Shown here: one piece after another, positions 16,477-25,545 of the stretch | Layout of the letters: each line of letters starts with the position of its first letter | Position numbering within the stretch: the stretch's first letter is position 1 | Assembly (NCBI RefSeq): GCF_900230225.1 | Contig: NZ_OCNH01000006.1 | Coordinates: 247,419 to 311,418, forward strand | From: Spirosoma fluviale | GTDB lineage: Bacteria; Bacteroidota; Bacteroidia; Cytophagales; Spirosomataceae | Length of the DNA stretch: 64,000 bases | Direction of reading: 5' to 3' | Program-made: the position numbers and the translations under genes | The notes under the pieces: generated by a model | Database searches by the model: none | Told to the model about the DNA's origin: nothing | What the model saw: the letters and a program-made list of their open reading frames with translations, nothing else

Positions 16477-18468
16477 TCAGGGCTCTTGACCGGATTTGGC
16501 TAGGGGTAAGCTCAGGGTGATGCGGGTACCCTGGTGCAGCTCACTTTCCAGACGGATCTGCCCATTCATCAACGCCACATACTGACCAACGATGTGCAGT
16601 CCCAGCCCCGTGCCCGAAATATTGGTTGCGTTGCGCGCCCGGAAGAAGCGCTCGAACAGGCGGAGCTGGTCTTCGGCGGATATACCGATGCCTTGATCCG
16701 ATACGGTTAGGCTAAGAAGATGACCTTTACTGTCGCCCTCCAGGATGATAACCGAGCCAGGACCGGAATATTTAATGGCATTCGAGAGCAGGTTAAGCAG
16801 GATTTTCCGCAGCAGGGATTCATCCACCCACACGGGCTGCGGACACGACAGGCTAAGCTGGATCGTTTGCTGCGCCTTCAAGCTGTCGGCCAGGTCCACC
16901 AGCACCTCCTCTACCAGACGGGGCACCTCGCATAAAACAGGGCGAACCCTAACCAGGCCCTCGGTTAACTTATCACTGGATAAAAACTCTTCCAGAATGG
17001 AATTGAGCTGCTTGACGGCCAGTCGAATGCGCTGAATGTGTTTTTGCCGCTTATCGGACTGCTGAGAACCCTCATACATCTCCAGCAGGCTCGCCGAACT
17101 CAGCACGGTCGTCAAGGGCGTTCGAAATTCGTGGGAAGCCATAGCCACAAAGCGCCCCTTTAGCTCGCTCAACTGTTTTTCTTTGGCCAGGGCCCCCTGT
17201 AAGTCGGCTTTGGATTGCTCCAGCCGGGCTAGGGATGTTTGCAGCGCCAGCGTGCGTTCCACCACTTGCTGTTCCAGTTCGGCATTGTAGCGTTTTTGTT
17301 GCTCGACCTGCCGTTGCTGGGTTACGTCCATAAACGTGGTGACACACCCTGTCTCCAGCGGGGAAATAACCAAAAACAGCACTCGCCCGTCAGCTAGCGT
17401 TAGTTCGCGTCGAGCGGACGCCCCGGTTTGAACCACCCGGGCCATTTGACGGACTAGTTCCTCTTTATCATCCCCAGCCGCCAGAAAGCGTACGCTTTGC
17501 CGGGTGACCTGCCCCAGATCCACGTTCAGCCAGCGCTGGGCTTGTTCATTGACATAGGTGAAGGCAAAGTCGTGGATGTGACCGGTTTGATCCCAGATGG
17601 GTTTGTGGGTCATAATGCCAATATGACCTGACTCACTGATGCGCTGCATCAAACCAGCCTGATGAAGGTGAGCCGCTTCGGCCTGATGGCGGTCGGTAAT
17701 GTCCAGAAAGGAGATCAGCACGCGCTGCTGGGGCAGGGGGGAAGCGATCACCTCGAACCAGCCCGTCAGGTTATCATCCTGATAATGGGCTTCCAGTCGC
17801 TGAAGCTGGCCCGTTTGGGCCGTATGCAGGTAAGCCGCCATGAGCGCCGAGTCGGCCAGGGCTGGAAAAGCCGTTAACAGGGTTTTGCCCACCAGTTGCT
17901 CGCTGGCCAGGCCGTTGATGAGGGAAGCGGCCGGATTCACCAGCTCAATGCGTAAATCAACAATCTGGTCCATCTCGTTATAGGTGGGCGCACAGCTCAG
18001 CAGTCCGTTTTGAGAGCCGTTCAGGATGCCTTCCAGAAGACCCTGCTGCTGGCGCAATTGCTGATTCGTCGCTTGGAGTGCCTTCACTAGGTCGACCGTT
18101 GGGTGATTGAGCCCTTGAGCTGGTTTTTGGTCGGCGATGTCGTCGTATCGGCAAAGCATATCGCCCTCCACATAGTGAAAACTCAAGGCATACCCCAGGC
18201 TCCGATGAGGGGCCTCATAGTCCAGTCGAAATGCTTGACGGCTTACCAGTAAGGCGTTAAATGAGTCGAGGTGCTGGCGGGTGAAGGGGTGGCGCTGAAA
18301 CAGCGTTTGGGTATGCCCTTGTGGGTCCGTACCGGGGCTGATGGCTTGCAGGGCCTGATTGGCATATCGGGTGGTAAAATCGGTCAGCCGGCCTTGCTGA
18401 TCAATCAGGGGGTGGTAAAGCACGGAGGCTTGAGGCAACGTCTCTAACAAGGCATAAGCAAGTTCCAT
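16477..18468 (-). CDS. Soluble PAS-domain hybrid-free sensor histidine kinase
   Basis: About 663 residues from ATG 18468, where MELAYALLETLPQASVLYHP starts the first PAS domain; a GTG 39 bp upstream is the alternative. Three PAS-like domains (about 1-120, 145-265 and 275-390) are followed by a Gln/Glu-rich coiled coil (about 395-440), the HisKA domain with SHEFRTPLTTVLSSASLLEM and an ATPase domain with NLLSNAIKYSGPG, VSDQGIGI and GTGLGLHIV. No membrane segment, so it senses a cytoplasmic signal. No partner regulator is adjacent. It probably phosphorylates an orphan receiver elsewhere. Confidence 0.9.
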   Translation of the reverse strand: MELAYALLETLPQASVLYHPLIDQQGRLTDFTTRYANQALQAISPGTDPQGHTQTLFQRHPFTRQHLDSFNALLVSRQAFRLDYEAPHRSLGYALSFHYVEGDMLCRYDDIADQKPAQGLNHPTVDLVKALQATNQQLRQQQGLLEGILNGSQNGLLSCAPTYNEMDQIVDLRIELVNPAASLINGLASEQLVGKTLLTAFPALADSALMAAYLHTAQTGQLQRLEAHYQDDNLTGWFEVIASPLPQQRVLISFLDITDRHQAEAAHLHQAGLMQRISESGHIGIMTHKPIWDQTGHIHDFAFTYVNEQAQRWLNVDLGQVTRQSVRFLAAGDDKEELVRQMARVVQTGASARRELTLADGRVLFLVISPLETGCVTTFMDVTQQRQVEQQKRYNAELEQQVVERTLALQTSLARLEQSKADLQGALAKEKQLSELKGRFVAMASHEFRTPLTTVLSSASLLEMYEGSQQSDKRQKHIQRIRLAVKQLNSILEEFLSSDKLTEGLVRVRPVLCEVPRLVEEVLVDLADSLKAQQTIQLSLSCPQPVWVDESLLRKILLNLLSNAIKYSGPGSVIILEGDSKGHLLSLTVSDQGIGISAEDQLRLFERFFRARNATNISGTGLGLHIVGQYVALMNGQIRLESELHQGTRITLSLPLAKSGQEP

Positions 18469-18507
18469 AACGCAGTTTATTAACCAAGGGGTAGGACGGC
18501 TATCCAC

Positions 18508-19050
18508 AGGTAAATGTAAGCAAGGAGTTGGTAGATAGACAAAGTAGGTAAATTAGCCGAGCCACCGGGCACTACCCGCGTTTGGCTGGTGATTTGGCCT
18601 GCGTGACCTGCCTAGCTATCCGACCAGAGGGAAAGCCATCGGCCATGCGGATGTTGTCAAAGGGTTTGGTAAGGGCCCGTCGGAGTAAAGCCTGTTGAGG
18701 AATCGTGTGTTGAGCGGGTCGGTAGACGAAGGATCACCTTGGGCCGACAGGGAAGCTTCCAATCAAGGCCCTATTCAAAAAACGGAGCCATGAAAGCTCA
18801 TCCATCTCGCATAAGAGCGTTTTACAAGAAAGTATTTTTTACTATCTGTTTAGTGGTCCCGCACAGGCGGTGGTGCGGCCCGGCCTGGACTGGCCCGGCC
18901 TGGACTGGCATTCCGACCGGCCACCGCGGCTCTATCAACAAGCAAACGGTTTTAGAAGAGGTACTCAGTTCATAATTCGTAGTTCTACCTGCTAAACTAA
19001 GTAGGATTTACCGTACTCTTGTCTTACCATTGATACCTACATCTTTACAG
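18508..19050. other. Gene-poor stretch with GC-rich repeats
   Basis: No convincing gene. A 78-codon frame at 18739-18975 has no recognisable features and runs across repeats. The stretch holds a hairpin CCGCAC-AGGCGGTG-GTGCGG (18867-18886) immediately followed by two tandem copies of CCCGGCCTGGACTGG (18887-18916). Confidence 0.6.
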
Positions 19051-19368
19051 ATGAACACTAACTCACTTTTTCATCGGATTTGACTGGCAGCCTATGAGCT
19101 GCTGACTATCGTGCTGAGTACGTTCTTGAGCCCAGCTCAGGCACAAACCGAGTTGGCTCGCTAGCGCGAGCTATTTACGATTGTCGAACAGCCCACCGAA
19201 TTTGCGGGTGGTATGAAAGCGTATGAGTCGTTCATGAAAGCCAAGGTGCGCCAGGTATCTTCCGGCGACAGCACATCGACCCTGGCCGAGTTTGGTGTCA
19301 ACAGCGATAATTCGAAACAAAATTTTAGGGCTCATCAGGGGTATCGTTTTGACGCAAATTCATTTTAA
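19051..19368 (+). pseudogene. Chimeric relic: TonB-like domain joined to a GH43 tail
   Basis: ATG 19051 opens a frame closed at once by TGA 19081 and again by TAG 19162, but the protein sense continues: a signal-peptide-like stretch ending SPAQAQTE, then RELFTIVEQPTEFAGGMKAY, which matches the start of TonB C-terminal domains in Bacteroidota (VE..P.F.GG...). After VRQV the text changes to SSGDSTSTLAEFGVNSDNSK, clearly similar to the last residues of the GH43 protein at 20186-21634. The relic ends at TAA 19366-19368. Confidence 0.6.
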
Positions 19369-19403
19369 ACAAGCAAATCAACTTATAAGAATCAACTCTG
19401 ACT

Positions 19404-20132
19404 ATGAATCGTGAAAAATTGGCGCTGGCAGCCGGGTTCGTCCTATTTGCAGGACTAGCGTTACAAGGCTGTTCCACCACCTCAAAGAGTCAAATCACAA
19501 GTGCTGCTAAAACCGACACCACCCGACGTATCGCCCCGTATTTCACTCAGGCTACAAAAGCCAAAAAGACACCGGATGCGGATGGCTTCATTCAACGCTG
19601 GCTACTGTTGGAGCCGATCAATAAGCCTAATCGTACCAATACTGTTTTTACGGATAGCTATCTCCGAACAGCCTTTACCACCGACTATTTTCCCAATCAA
19701 TTTACGGTTATTCCCAAAGGTGGCGACAAAGTAAAAGCAGGCGATCAGGAACTGACCTGGCACGCCCTGGAAAGCACAAATTACAATGTCAAGCTGTTTC
19801 GGTTCGCCTATGGACTACGAAAACCAGTTTATGGTGTTCTGTTTTGGGCAGTAACGGTCATCAACAGTCCGCAGGAGCTGAAAAATGTCAGAATGGCGGT
19901 TGGTTCAAATTCAGCATCGATGTGGTGGCTGAACGGTGAGGAAGCCGTCCTCCTTGCTGGCGATCGGCGTATGGTAATGGATGATTGCGTTTCGACTCGG
20001 TTAACCCTGAACCAGGGGAAGAATATCATTCGGGGAGCCGTTATCAATGGCCCTGGCATGAGTGATTTCTGTGTTCGCTTCCTGGACGAAAACGGAAGGC
20101 CGGTAAAGAACCTCACGATTAGTTACGAGTAA
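19404..20132 (+). CDS. Lipoprotein of the arabinanase block, unknown function
   Basis: 242 residues with a lipoprotein signal (lipobox LQGC, Cys at about residue 23). The body has LLLEPINKPNRTNTVFTDSY, then a beta-rich domain with FWAVTVINSPQELKNVRMAV and MWWLNGEEAVLLAGDRRMV, which resembles the galactose-binding-like fold seen in carbohydrate-active proteins where a bound ligand or hydroxyl-binding loop is described as WLNG. No catalytic motif seen. It lies 53 bp upstream of the GH43 gene, so a surface-exposed helper of polysaccharide breakdown is likely (inference). Confidence 0.65.
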   Translation: MNREKLALAAGFVLFAGLALQGCSTTSKSQITSAAKTDTTRRIAPYFTQATKAKKTPDADGFIQRWLLLEPINKPNRTNTVFTDSYLRTAFTTDYFPNQFTVIPKGGDKVKAGDQELTWHALESTNYNVKLFRFAYGLRKPVYGVLFWAVTVINSPQELKNVRMAVGSNSASMWWLNGEEAVLLAGDRRMVMDDCVSTRLTLNQGKNIIRGAVINGPGMSDFCVRFLDENGRPVKNLTISYE

Positions 20133-20185
20133 ATCCGTTCAACAACCTGTAATAAACGTTCGACTCTTCACACATTGATATTACC

Positions 20186-21634
20186 ATGAACTTCAGTACT
20201 AACCTATTGGGCGCCATAGCCCTGTTTTCCCTGTGCTCAACCGGCCCCCTACTGGCACAAGTTGGCAAACCATTTATCCATGACCCATCAACCATCACCG
20301 AATGCGAAGGAAAGTATTTTACGTTTGGCACCGGTAGAGGGGGGTTGATATCCGAAGATGGCTGGACCTGGAACGGTGGCGCCGAAAGACCGGGTGGCGG
20401 AGCCGCGCCGGATGTAGTCAAAATTGGGGATCGTTACCTGGTCATATATGGATCAACCGGTGGCGGTTTAGGGGGCGGACACAATGGCCGAATCCTGACA
20501 ATGTGGAACAAAACCCTGGACCCTAAGTCGCCCGATTTTAAGTTTTCGGAAGCGATTGTAGTGGCCTCGTCCGATGGTGTTGAAGATAACGATGCCATTG
20601 ACCCAGGTCTGCTTCTTGATCCAACAGATGGTCGTTTGTGGGTGTCGTATGGCACTTATTTTGGGTTCATCCGCCTGATCGAGCTTGACCCTAAAACCGG
20701 GAAACGGGTTGAAGGAAATAAAGCCATCAATATCGCCATTGACTGTGAAGCCACCGATTTACTGTATCGGGATGGCTGGTATTACCTCCTTGGCACCCAC
20801 GGAACCTGCTGCGACGGCGCCAACTCAACCTATAACATTGTGGTTGGCCGCTCCAGAAAAGTTACCGGTCCGTATCTGGATAATATGGGAAGAGACATGT
20901 TGAAAGGTGGTGGAAAAATGGTACTTGCTGCCGGTGAACGACTGATCGGCCCCGGGCATTTCGGCCGTTACGTGCTGGAGGACGGGGTTGAAAAAATGTC
21001 CTGCCATTACGAAGCCGATCTGGACCAAAGTGGCCGTAGTGTGTTAGGTATCCGACCGTTGCTATGGAAAAAAGAATGGCCTGCTGCGGGTGATAACGTT
21101 AAAGAAGGAACATACGAGATTGAGTCTGAACGAAGAGGCTATGCGCTGGAATTGATTGTTGACTTCACCAGAATGCCCGGTATCCCTCGCGGACCCCGCC
21201 CTACTGATGAGCCTATAAAACCCGTACCATCCCAGGAATTAACGGATGTAATAAAGACCTGGCCAACCGGAAATATTAGTGTGCGAATGGGTGATTATAT
21301 GGTTCGTCCGCATCAACGATGGACAATTACGGCAGCTCCTAACGCAGGCGGGTATCTGGGCGGCCCCTATTATAAAATCGTAATTGCGGGAACAGAGCGA
21401 GCGCTGGCAGCAACGGCAGACGCTGAATTAACCACGGTTCCAAACTTTACCGGCGCACCCGAACAATTGTGGCGAATCGACCAGTTGACGGACGGCACCT
21501 ACCGGATTATGCCGAAGGTAGTACCTAATTCCGGGAAGAAGCTGGCGCTGATATCGTCAGGAGACAGCACACCAACATTGGCAGAATTTGATTTTAGCAG
21601 CGATAATTCCAAGTGGAATTTAAAGGCGCACTAA
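20186..21634 (+). CDS. GH43 arabinan endo-1,5-alpha-L-arabinosidase-like, with lectin-like C-terminus
   Basis: 482 residues with a signal peptide (cleavage near LLAQ). The five-bladed propeller catalytic domain spans about 25-330. The three family acids are visible: Asp in IHDPSTITECEGKYFTF, Asp in NDAIDPGLLLDPTDGRLWVS and Glu in CEATDLLYRDGWYYLLGTHG. A C-terminal domain (about 375-480) has the repeated QxW-type pattern (QRWTI, EQLWRI, SKWNL) of a ricin-like beta-trefoil. It would hydrolyse arabinan outside the cytoplasm. Its C-terminal tail resembles the relic at 19051-19368. Confidence 0.88.
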   Translation: MNFSTNLLGAIALFSLCSTGPLLAQVGKPFIHDPSTITECEGKYFTFGTGRGGLISEDGWTWNGGAERPGGGAAPDVVKIGDRYLVIYGSTGGGLGGGHNGRILTMWNKTLDPKSPDFKFSEAIVVASSDGVEDNDAIDPGLLLDPTDGRLWVSYGTYFGFIRLIELDPKTGKRVEGNKAINIAIDCEATDLLYRDGWYYLLGTHGTCCDGANSTYNIVVGRSRKVTGPYLDNMGRDMLKGGGKMVLAAGERLIGPGHFGRYVLEDGVEKMSCHYEADLDQSGRSVLGIRPLLWKKEWPAAGDNVKEGTYEIESERRGYALELIVDFTRMPGIPRGPRPTDEPIKPVPSQELTDVIKTWPTGNISVRMGDYMVRPHQRWTITAAPNAGGYLGGPYYKIVIAGTERALAATADAELTTVPNFTGAPEQLWRIDQLTDGTYRIMPKVVPNSGKKLALISSGDSTPTLAEFDFSSDNSKWNLKAH

Positions 21635-21681
21635 ACTCACCCTCACCTGCTTACCCTGAAAACACACATCGAAAGCCCCAA

Positions 21682-21816
21682 TATGTCAACCGATCAAAAA
21701 ACAGCTTCGGCTTACTAACAGCTTGGCGACCTACTGAATGAGCTTGAAAAAAGAATCTTAGCCCCCGGAGTCGTTGCGTTGATTGATGGGAAGGTGTACA
21801 CAAAAAGCTACTTATG
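21682..21816 (+). pseudogene. Short unrecognised relic
   Basis: ATG 21682 reads MSTDQKTASAY then TAA, and the same frame goes on for about 30 codons (QLGDLLNELEKRILAPGVVA) to TGA near 21816. The sense looks protein-like but I cannot name the family. The rest of the gap to 21889 shows nothing. Confidence 0.25.
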
Positions 21817-21909
21817 AGATGGTAAAAAAATACAGCACATAAAGGGTATAAAGTATGGATAAAGCCATATTAAAACGAGTGACTTCCTGTGAAAACCCTT
21901 TTAACCAAC

Positions 21910-24438
21910 ATGAAAAAAACAACTATTTTATCAGTAATCCTGCTCGTACTTGGGGCATACCAGTATGCTTCGAGTCAGGATCTAAAACTCAACAACCTTG
22001 AGTATTTCGAGACGCAGGGCGTCAACGTACTCGTGTACAACAACCTGTTTACGGGAGGTTTCAACGATGAGAAGAACGCCGGTATCGAATTGATTCATCA
22101 TGGTGTCCGAACCGCGCAGGGCGGTGCCATACGGCTTTCCAATACACCGGAGCAGTGGGACCTCGTGCCGGACATTTCCAACCGGAAGGTAGACCGTGCG
22201 TCGAACACGATTGAGGCTACCTTGCGGTATAAAGACTACGATTTTGAGTCAAAAGTCGTCGTAACGCCAAAGGGAAAAGGGATAGAAATCGCTGTTTATC
22301 TCGACAAACCTGTCCCTAAGGCCCTGGAAAAAGCTGCCGGATTCAACCTGGAGTTTTTGCCTTCTCAGTATTGGGGCAAGGCCTATCTGATGGATGGGCG
22401 TTACAATCGGTTTCCGCGCTATGTGGTAGGTAACAGCACGACTAATCCCAACAGCGAAAAACCGAAACAATTCAAGGGTTACAACACGTCGGACGACCGG
22501 GGAACCGGCCGGTTTGTCGATCCGCTGCCCCTCGAAAAAGGACGTACCTTTCTGCTGGCACCCGACGAGCCTTCACGCCTGATAAAAATCACATCGCAGG
22601 ATGCTGACCTCATGCTGTATGACGGCCGTGTGCTGGCTCAAAACGGCTGGTTCGTCGTCCGCAGCCTGTTGCCGGCGGGAAAAACGGGTAAGGTCTTGAG
22701 CTGGACCGTCGAGCCCAATGCGATTAAAGGCTGGGTACGTGAACCCAACATTGGTTTTTCGCAGGTTGGCTACCTTCCGGCTCAGCAAAAAGTGGCGGTC
22801 ATCGAGCTTGACAAGAAAGACAAGCCACTGGCCACTGTCTCGCTTTATAAGATTGGGGCCGACGGAAATGCCGCTTCGGTATACAGTAGTAAAATACAGG
22901 ACTGGGGTGACTATTATAAATACCACTACGTGAAGTTCGATTTTACGTCTGTCAAAGAGCCAGGTATCTACTTTATTAAGTACGGTAATTTCCAGACGAA
23001 TAATTTCCTGATCGAAAACAGCGTCTATGATAAGATCACCGATGCCACCAGCGACATATGGATTCCAATCCACATGAACCATATGACGGTTAACGAGGCC
23101 TACCGGGTATGGCATGGAGAGCCGTTCAAGGAAGGCTATCGGCAGGCACCACCGAACACCGACCACTTTGACCTGCACGCTCAAGGACCCACCACCGACA
23201 CCAAATACAAAGCGCTCGAATCGATTCCCGGCCTGAACGTTGGGGGCTTCTTCGACGCCGGTGATTTCGATATTGAGACGGGGGCGAATATCAGCGTAGT
23301 GCAAAACTTTGTACGAACCTGGGAGTATTTCAAGCCGCAGCGCGATCAAACATTTGTGAGCCAGAAGCAGCGTTATGTTGATCTTCACCGGCCCGATGGC
23401 ACGCCCGACGTGTTGCAATTTATTGAACACGGCACCCTGAACCTGGTAGCGCAGGCCGAGAAAATCGGCCACATGTCGCAAACGCTCTCGAACGCGGTGC
23501 TGGACAATTACCACCACCTGGGCGATGCGGCCTCGCTGACCGATGGCCTGCCGTACAACCCGAACCTGGCCCCTTATGAGGTGGCCCCAGACGGCCGTTC
23601 CAGCGGAGTTAAGGATGATCTTTGGGCCTTTACCACCCGTAATCCCGGCCTTGACATGAACGCAGCCACCATGATGGCGGCTGCAAGCCGGGCATTAAAG
23701 GGATACAACGATGATCTGTCGGCGAGGGCGTTGCAGCAGTCGAAACGACTGCTCAAAGAGTCAACGGAATTAATAGCCAACCTGCCGCCGGACAGCTTTG
23801 CCAGACGGTTTGGCTCAAGCGCTTCGTCTAACCTTCAGTTGTACATCTCGACCGGGGAGCAACAGTACCTCGATAAGTTTCAGGAGCTTCTGTGGCCGGC
23901 GCTTGATCGTAACGTAAACTTCGGCCTGTTGACGGCTCTGGACGCCATTCCGCATCTGGACGCAGCTTATAAGGAAAAGCTTCGGCCGTATGTAGTGAAG
24001 TACAATGACTACATCAAAGGGCTTGAGAAGAACAATCCATACGGCGTACCCATTGGCCTGGGCAACTGGGCCGGTAGTGGCGAAGTCATCAACTTTGGTA
24101 CCACAGTTTGCTTTGCCAGTAAGTATTTCCCGGATATCGTTGCCGCCAGTCATGCGTTTAAGGCGAGCAACTACCTGTTTGGCTGCCATCCCTATCATAA
24201 TTATTCATTGGTGGCCACGGTAGGTGCTACACGTCCCAAAGCCGTCTTTTACGGGAATAACCGGGCTGATTTCTCGTTTATTCCGGGCAACGTGGCTCCC
24301 GGTTTGTTGTTCAGAAAACCCGACCACTTCGAAAACTACGACGATTGGCCGTTCTTCTGGGGACAGAACGAAGGCACGATTGCCGGCAACACCAGCTATT
24401 TGATTTTTGGATCAGCCTTCAAGAATCTGGTCAAGTAA
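21910..24438 (+). CDS. GH9 endoglucanase-type glycoside hydrolase
   Basis: About 842 residues. ATG 21910 begins the signal peptide (MKKTTILSVILLVLGAYQYA); a GTG 21 bp upstream is an alternative. An N-terminal beta-rich domain (about 30-270) precedes a cellulase-N Ig-like domain (about 280-370, starting near IGFSQVGYLP) and the GH9 barrel (about 395-840). The nucleophile region is GGFFDAGDFDIETG and the C-terminal catalytic Glu is in FFWGQNEGTIAGNTSYL. FGCHPYHNYSLVATVGATRP is also family-typical. Exported; acts on beta-glucans or related polymers alongside the GH43 enzyme. Confidence 0.9.
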   Translation: MKKTTILSVILLVLGAYQYASSQDLKLNNLEYFETQGVNVLVYNNLFTGGFNDEKNAGIELIHHGVRTAQGGAIRLSNTPEQWDLVPDISNRKVDRASNTIEATLRYKDYDFESKVVVTPKGKGIEIAVYLDKPVPKALEKAAGFNLEFLPSQYWGKAYLMDGRYNRFPRYVVGNSTTNPNSEKPKQFKGYNTSDDRGTGRFVDPLPLEKGRTFLLAPDEPSRLIKITSQDADLMLYDGRVLAQNGWFVVRSLLPAGKTGKVLSWTVEPNAIKGWVREPNIGFSQVGYLPAQQKVAVIELDKKDKPLATVSLYKIGADGNAASVYSSKIQDWGDYYKYHYVKFDFTSVKEPGIYFIKYGNFQTNNFLIENSVYDKITDATSDIWIPIHMNHMTVNEAYRVWHGEPFKEGYRQAPPNTDHFDLHAQGPTTDTKYKALESIPGLNVGGFFDAGDFDIETGANISVVQNFVRTWEYFKPQRDQTFVSQKQRYVDLHRPDGTPDVLQFIEHGTLNLVAQAEKIGHMSQTLSNAVLDNYHHLGDAASLTDGLPYNPNLAPYEVAPDGRSSGVKDDLWAFTTRNPGLDMNAATMMAAASRALKGYNDDLSARALQQSKRLLKESTELIANLPPDSFARRFGSSASSNLQLYISTGEQQYLDKFQELLWPALDRNVNFGLLTALDAIPHLDAAYKEKLRPYVVKYNDYIKGLEKNNPYGVPIGLGNWAGSGEVINFGTTVCFASKYFPDIVAASHAFKASNYLFGCHPYHNYSLVATVGATRPKAVFYGNNRADFSFIPGNVAPGLLFRKPDHFENYDDWPFFWGQNEGTIAGNTSYLIFGSAFKNLVK

Positions 24439-24460
24439 GTAGATTCAACTGAATAGGTTT

Positions 24461-24512
24461 AGCGCCAGTGATAAGCCCGCTAGTTCGGCGCTTGTCACTG
24501 GCGCTTTTTTGT
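24461..24512 (+). terminator. Strong terminator after the GH9 gene
   Basis: AGCGCCAGTGATAAGC and GCGCTTGTCACTGGCGCT pair almost completely and are followed by a run of T. It closes the polysaccharide block. The 150 bp beyond it show no gene. Confidence 0.9.
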
Positions 24513-24661
24513 ATTGTTTGATGGGGGATTTGAGAAACGTATACTACGAATAGTACCGCGGTGGCGACGGGCAGACTCGGGTGGGCATGGTCCGCCGATG
24601 CAGCACCGACTGCCGGCCACTTGACAGTTATTAAAATAAGCCATCCAGTTAAACACCCTAT

Positions 24662-24844
24662 TTAAGGAGTAGATATATGAAGATTCGTCCGTCTCGTTGT
24701 GAGGAGCGTTTTGGCTTTCTCGCTCGCTTTATTTCTGACCAGCGCACGAACCGTAAACGTTCCTTGCTCCAATAAGCTTTTCGCTACAGCACTTCCCTGG
24801 TTACAGGTAGCACCGGTAACCAGAATAACGGGCTTCACAGTCAT
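24662..24844 (-). pseudogene. NmrA/SDR-type NAD(P)-binding protein, N-terminal fragment
   Basis: 60 codons. MTVKPVILVTGATCNQGSAV and SLLEQGTFTVRALVRNKASE give the dinucleotide-binding start of an NmrA-like reductase (GATGxQG motif, with Cys for Gly in the loop). A complete protein is near 290 residues; here the frame ends after unrelated residues LLTTRRTNLHISTP. A truncated gene rather than a small protein. Confidence 0.7.
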
Positions 24845-24901
24845 GTTGTAAATGTGTTTTGAGGACGAGAAAATGGCTTTGCGCTAGCCTGCTGTAGGCC
24901 A

Positions 24902-25414
24902 TTATTGAGCATCCATGAACACAAACAGATGCGCTACTTTTCCATTTTCCAGCACAAAAAAATCCATACCGGTTAACACATTCGGCTGGGGGCCGGTACG
25001 AATATCCCAGTAGAGCCGGGCTCCGTTTTGCGTACTCTCCATGGGTTTTGCTGTCGTAAACTTGAAATTGTCATCGCCCGCGAAAAGTTTATCAATAAAA
25101 TCAGAAACGGCGGTAGTGCCGGTAAGGATAAAATCCTTGTCGTACATTTTTATATCGTCAGCATAGATGGTCTGCATCAATGCATCACGCGATGTACGGT
25201 CTTTTTCATTCCAGACAGCGGTATGGGTTTGCTGGAGCGTAGTCATTAACTGGGCATCCATAAGTAGACTGGCTGATTGTTCTCCCAAAACGATTTGGTT
25301 TGGCTGCTCAAAAGTAAGGCTCGCCTTCGGTGCCAAACGTTGATGTATATCAATAAAGATCGGTGTATCAGCCAAAGGCTGTCCGTTAGGCCAGTCTCCT
25401 AATGAACCCTGCAA
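24902..25414 (-). CDS. SnoaL/NTF2-like protein, possibly with fused N-terminal remnant
   Basis: The C-terminal 118 residues (from the internal ATG at 25261, MDAQLMTTLQQTHTAVWNEK) form a typical NTF2-like cone: MQTIYADDIKMYDKDFILTG, VSDFIDKLFAG and VLTGMDFFVLENGKVAHLFV. The frame is open further upstream to a TTG at 25414 and encodes protein-like sequence (PLADTPIFIDIHQRLAPKAS) that I do not recognise. It may be a real N-terminal domain or the tail of a lost gene. An FNR-type box lies at 25431-25444, so the longer form would have a very short leader. Confidence 0.7.
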   Translation of the reverse strand: MQGSLGDWPNGQPLADTPIFIDIHQRLAPKASLTFEQPNQIVLGEQSASLLMDAQLMTTLQQTHTAVWNEKDRTSRDALMQTIYADDIKMYDKDFILTGTTAVSDFIDKLFAGDDNFKFTTAKPMESTQNGARLYWDIRTGPQPNVLTGMDFFVLENGKVAHLFVFMDAQ

Positions 25415-25430
25415 CGGGTAAAGCGCTTAG

Positions 25431-25444
25431 TTATCATACATCAA
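25431..25444 (-). promoter_or_regulatory. FNR-type box upstream of the NTF2-like gene
   Basis: On the minus strand TTGATGTATGATAA, identical over 14 bases to the box at 28724-28737 before another gene. One half site is the FNR half TTGAT; the other is degenerate. Confidence 0.5.
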
Positions 25445-25545
25445 CAAATGACAGTGCAGGCCTGTTTTACATTTGTAATGGTAATGGGTAATGAGTTGCC
25501 ATAGCGCTTTTCTGTTCGAGAATACTTGAAGCATCGTGAAATGCA

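Noticed and set aside
18739..18975. 78-codon open frame
   Set aside because: It runs over a hairpin and tandem repeats, has odd composition (many Trp, Arg and Pro) and no family features.
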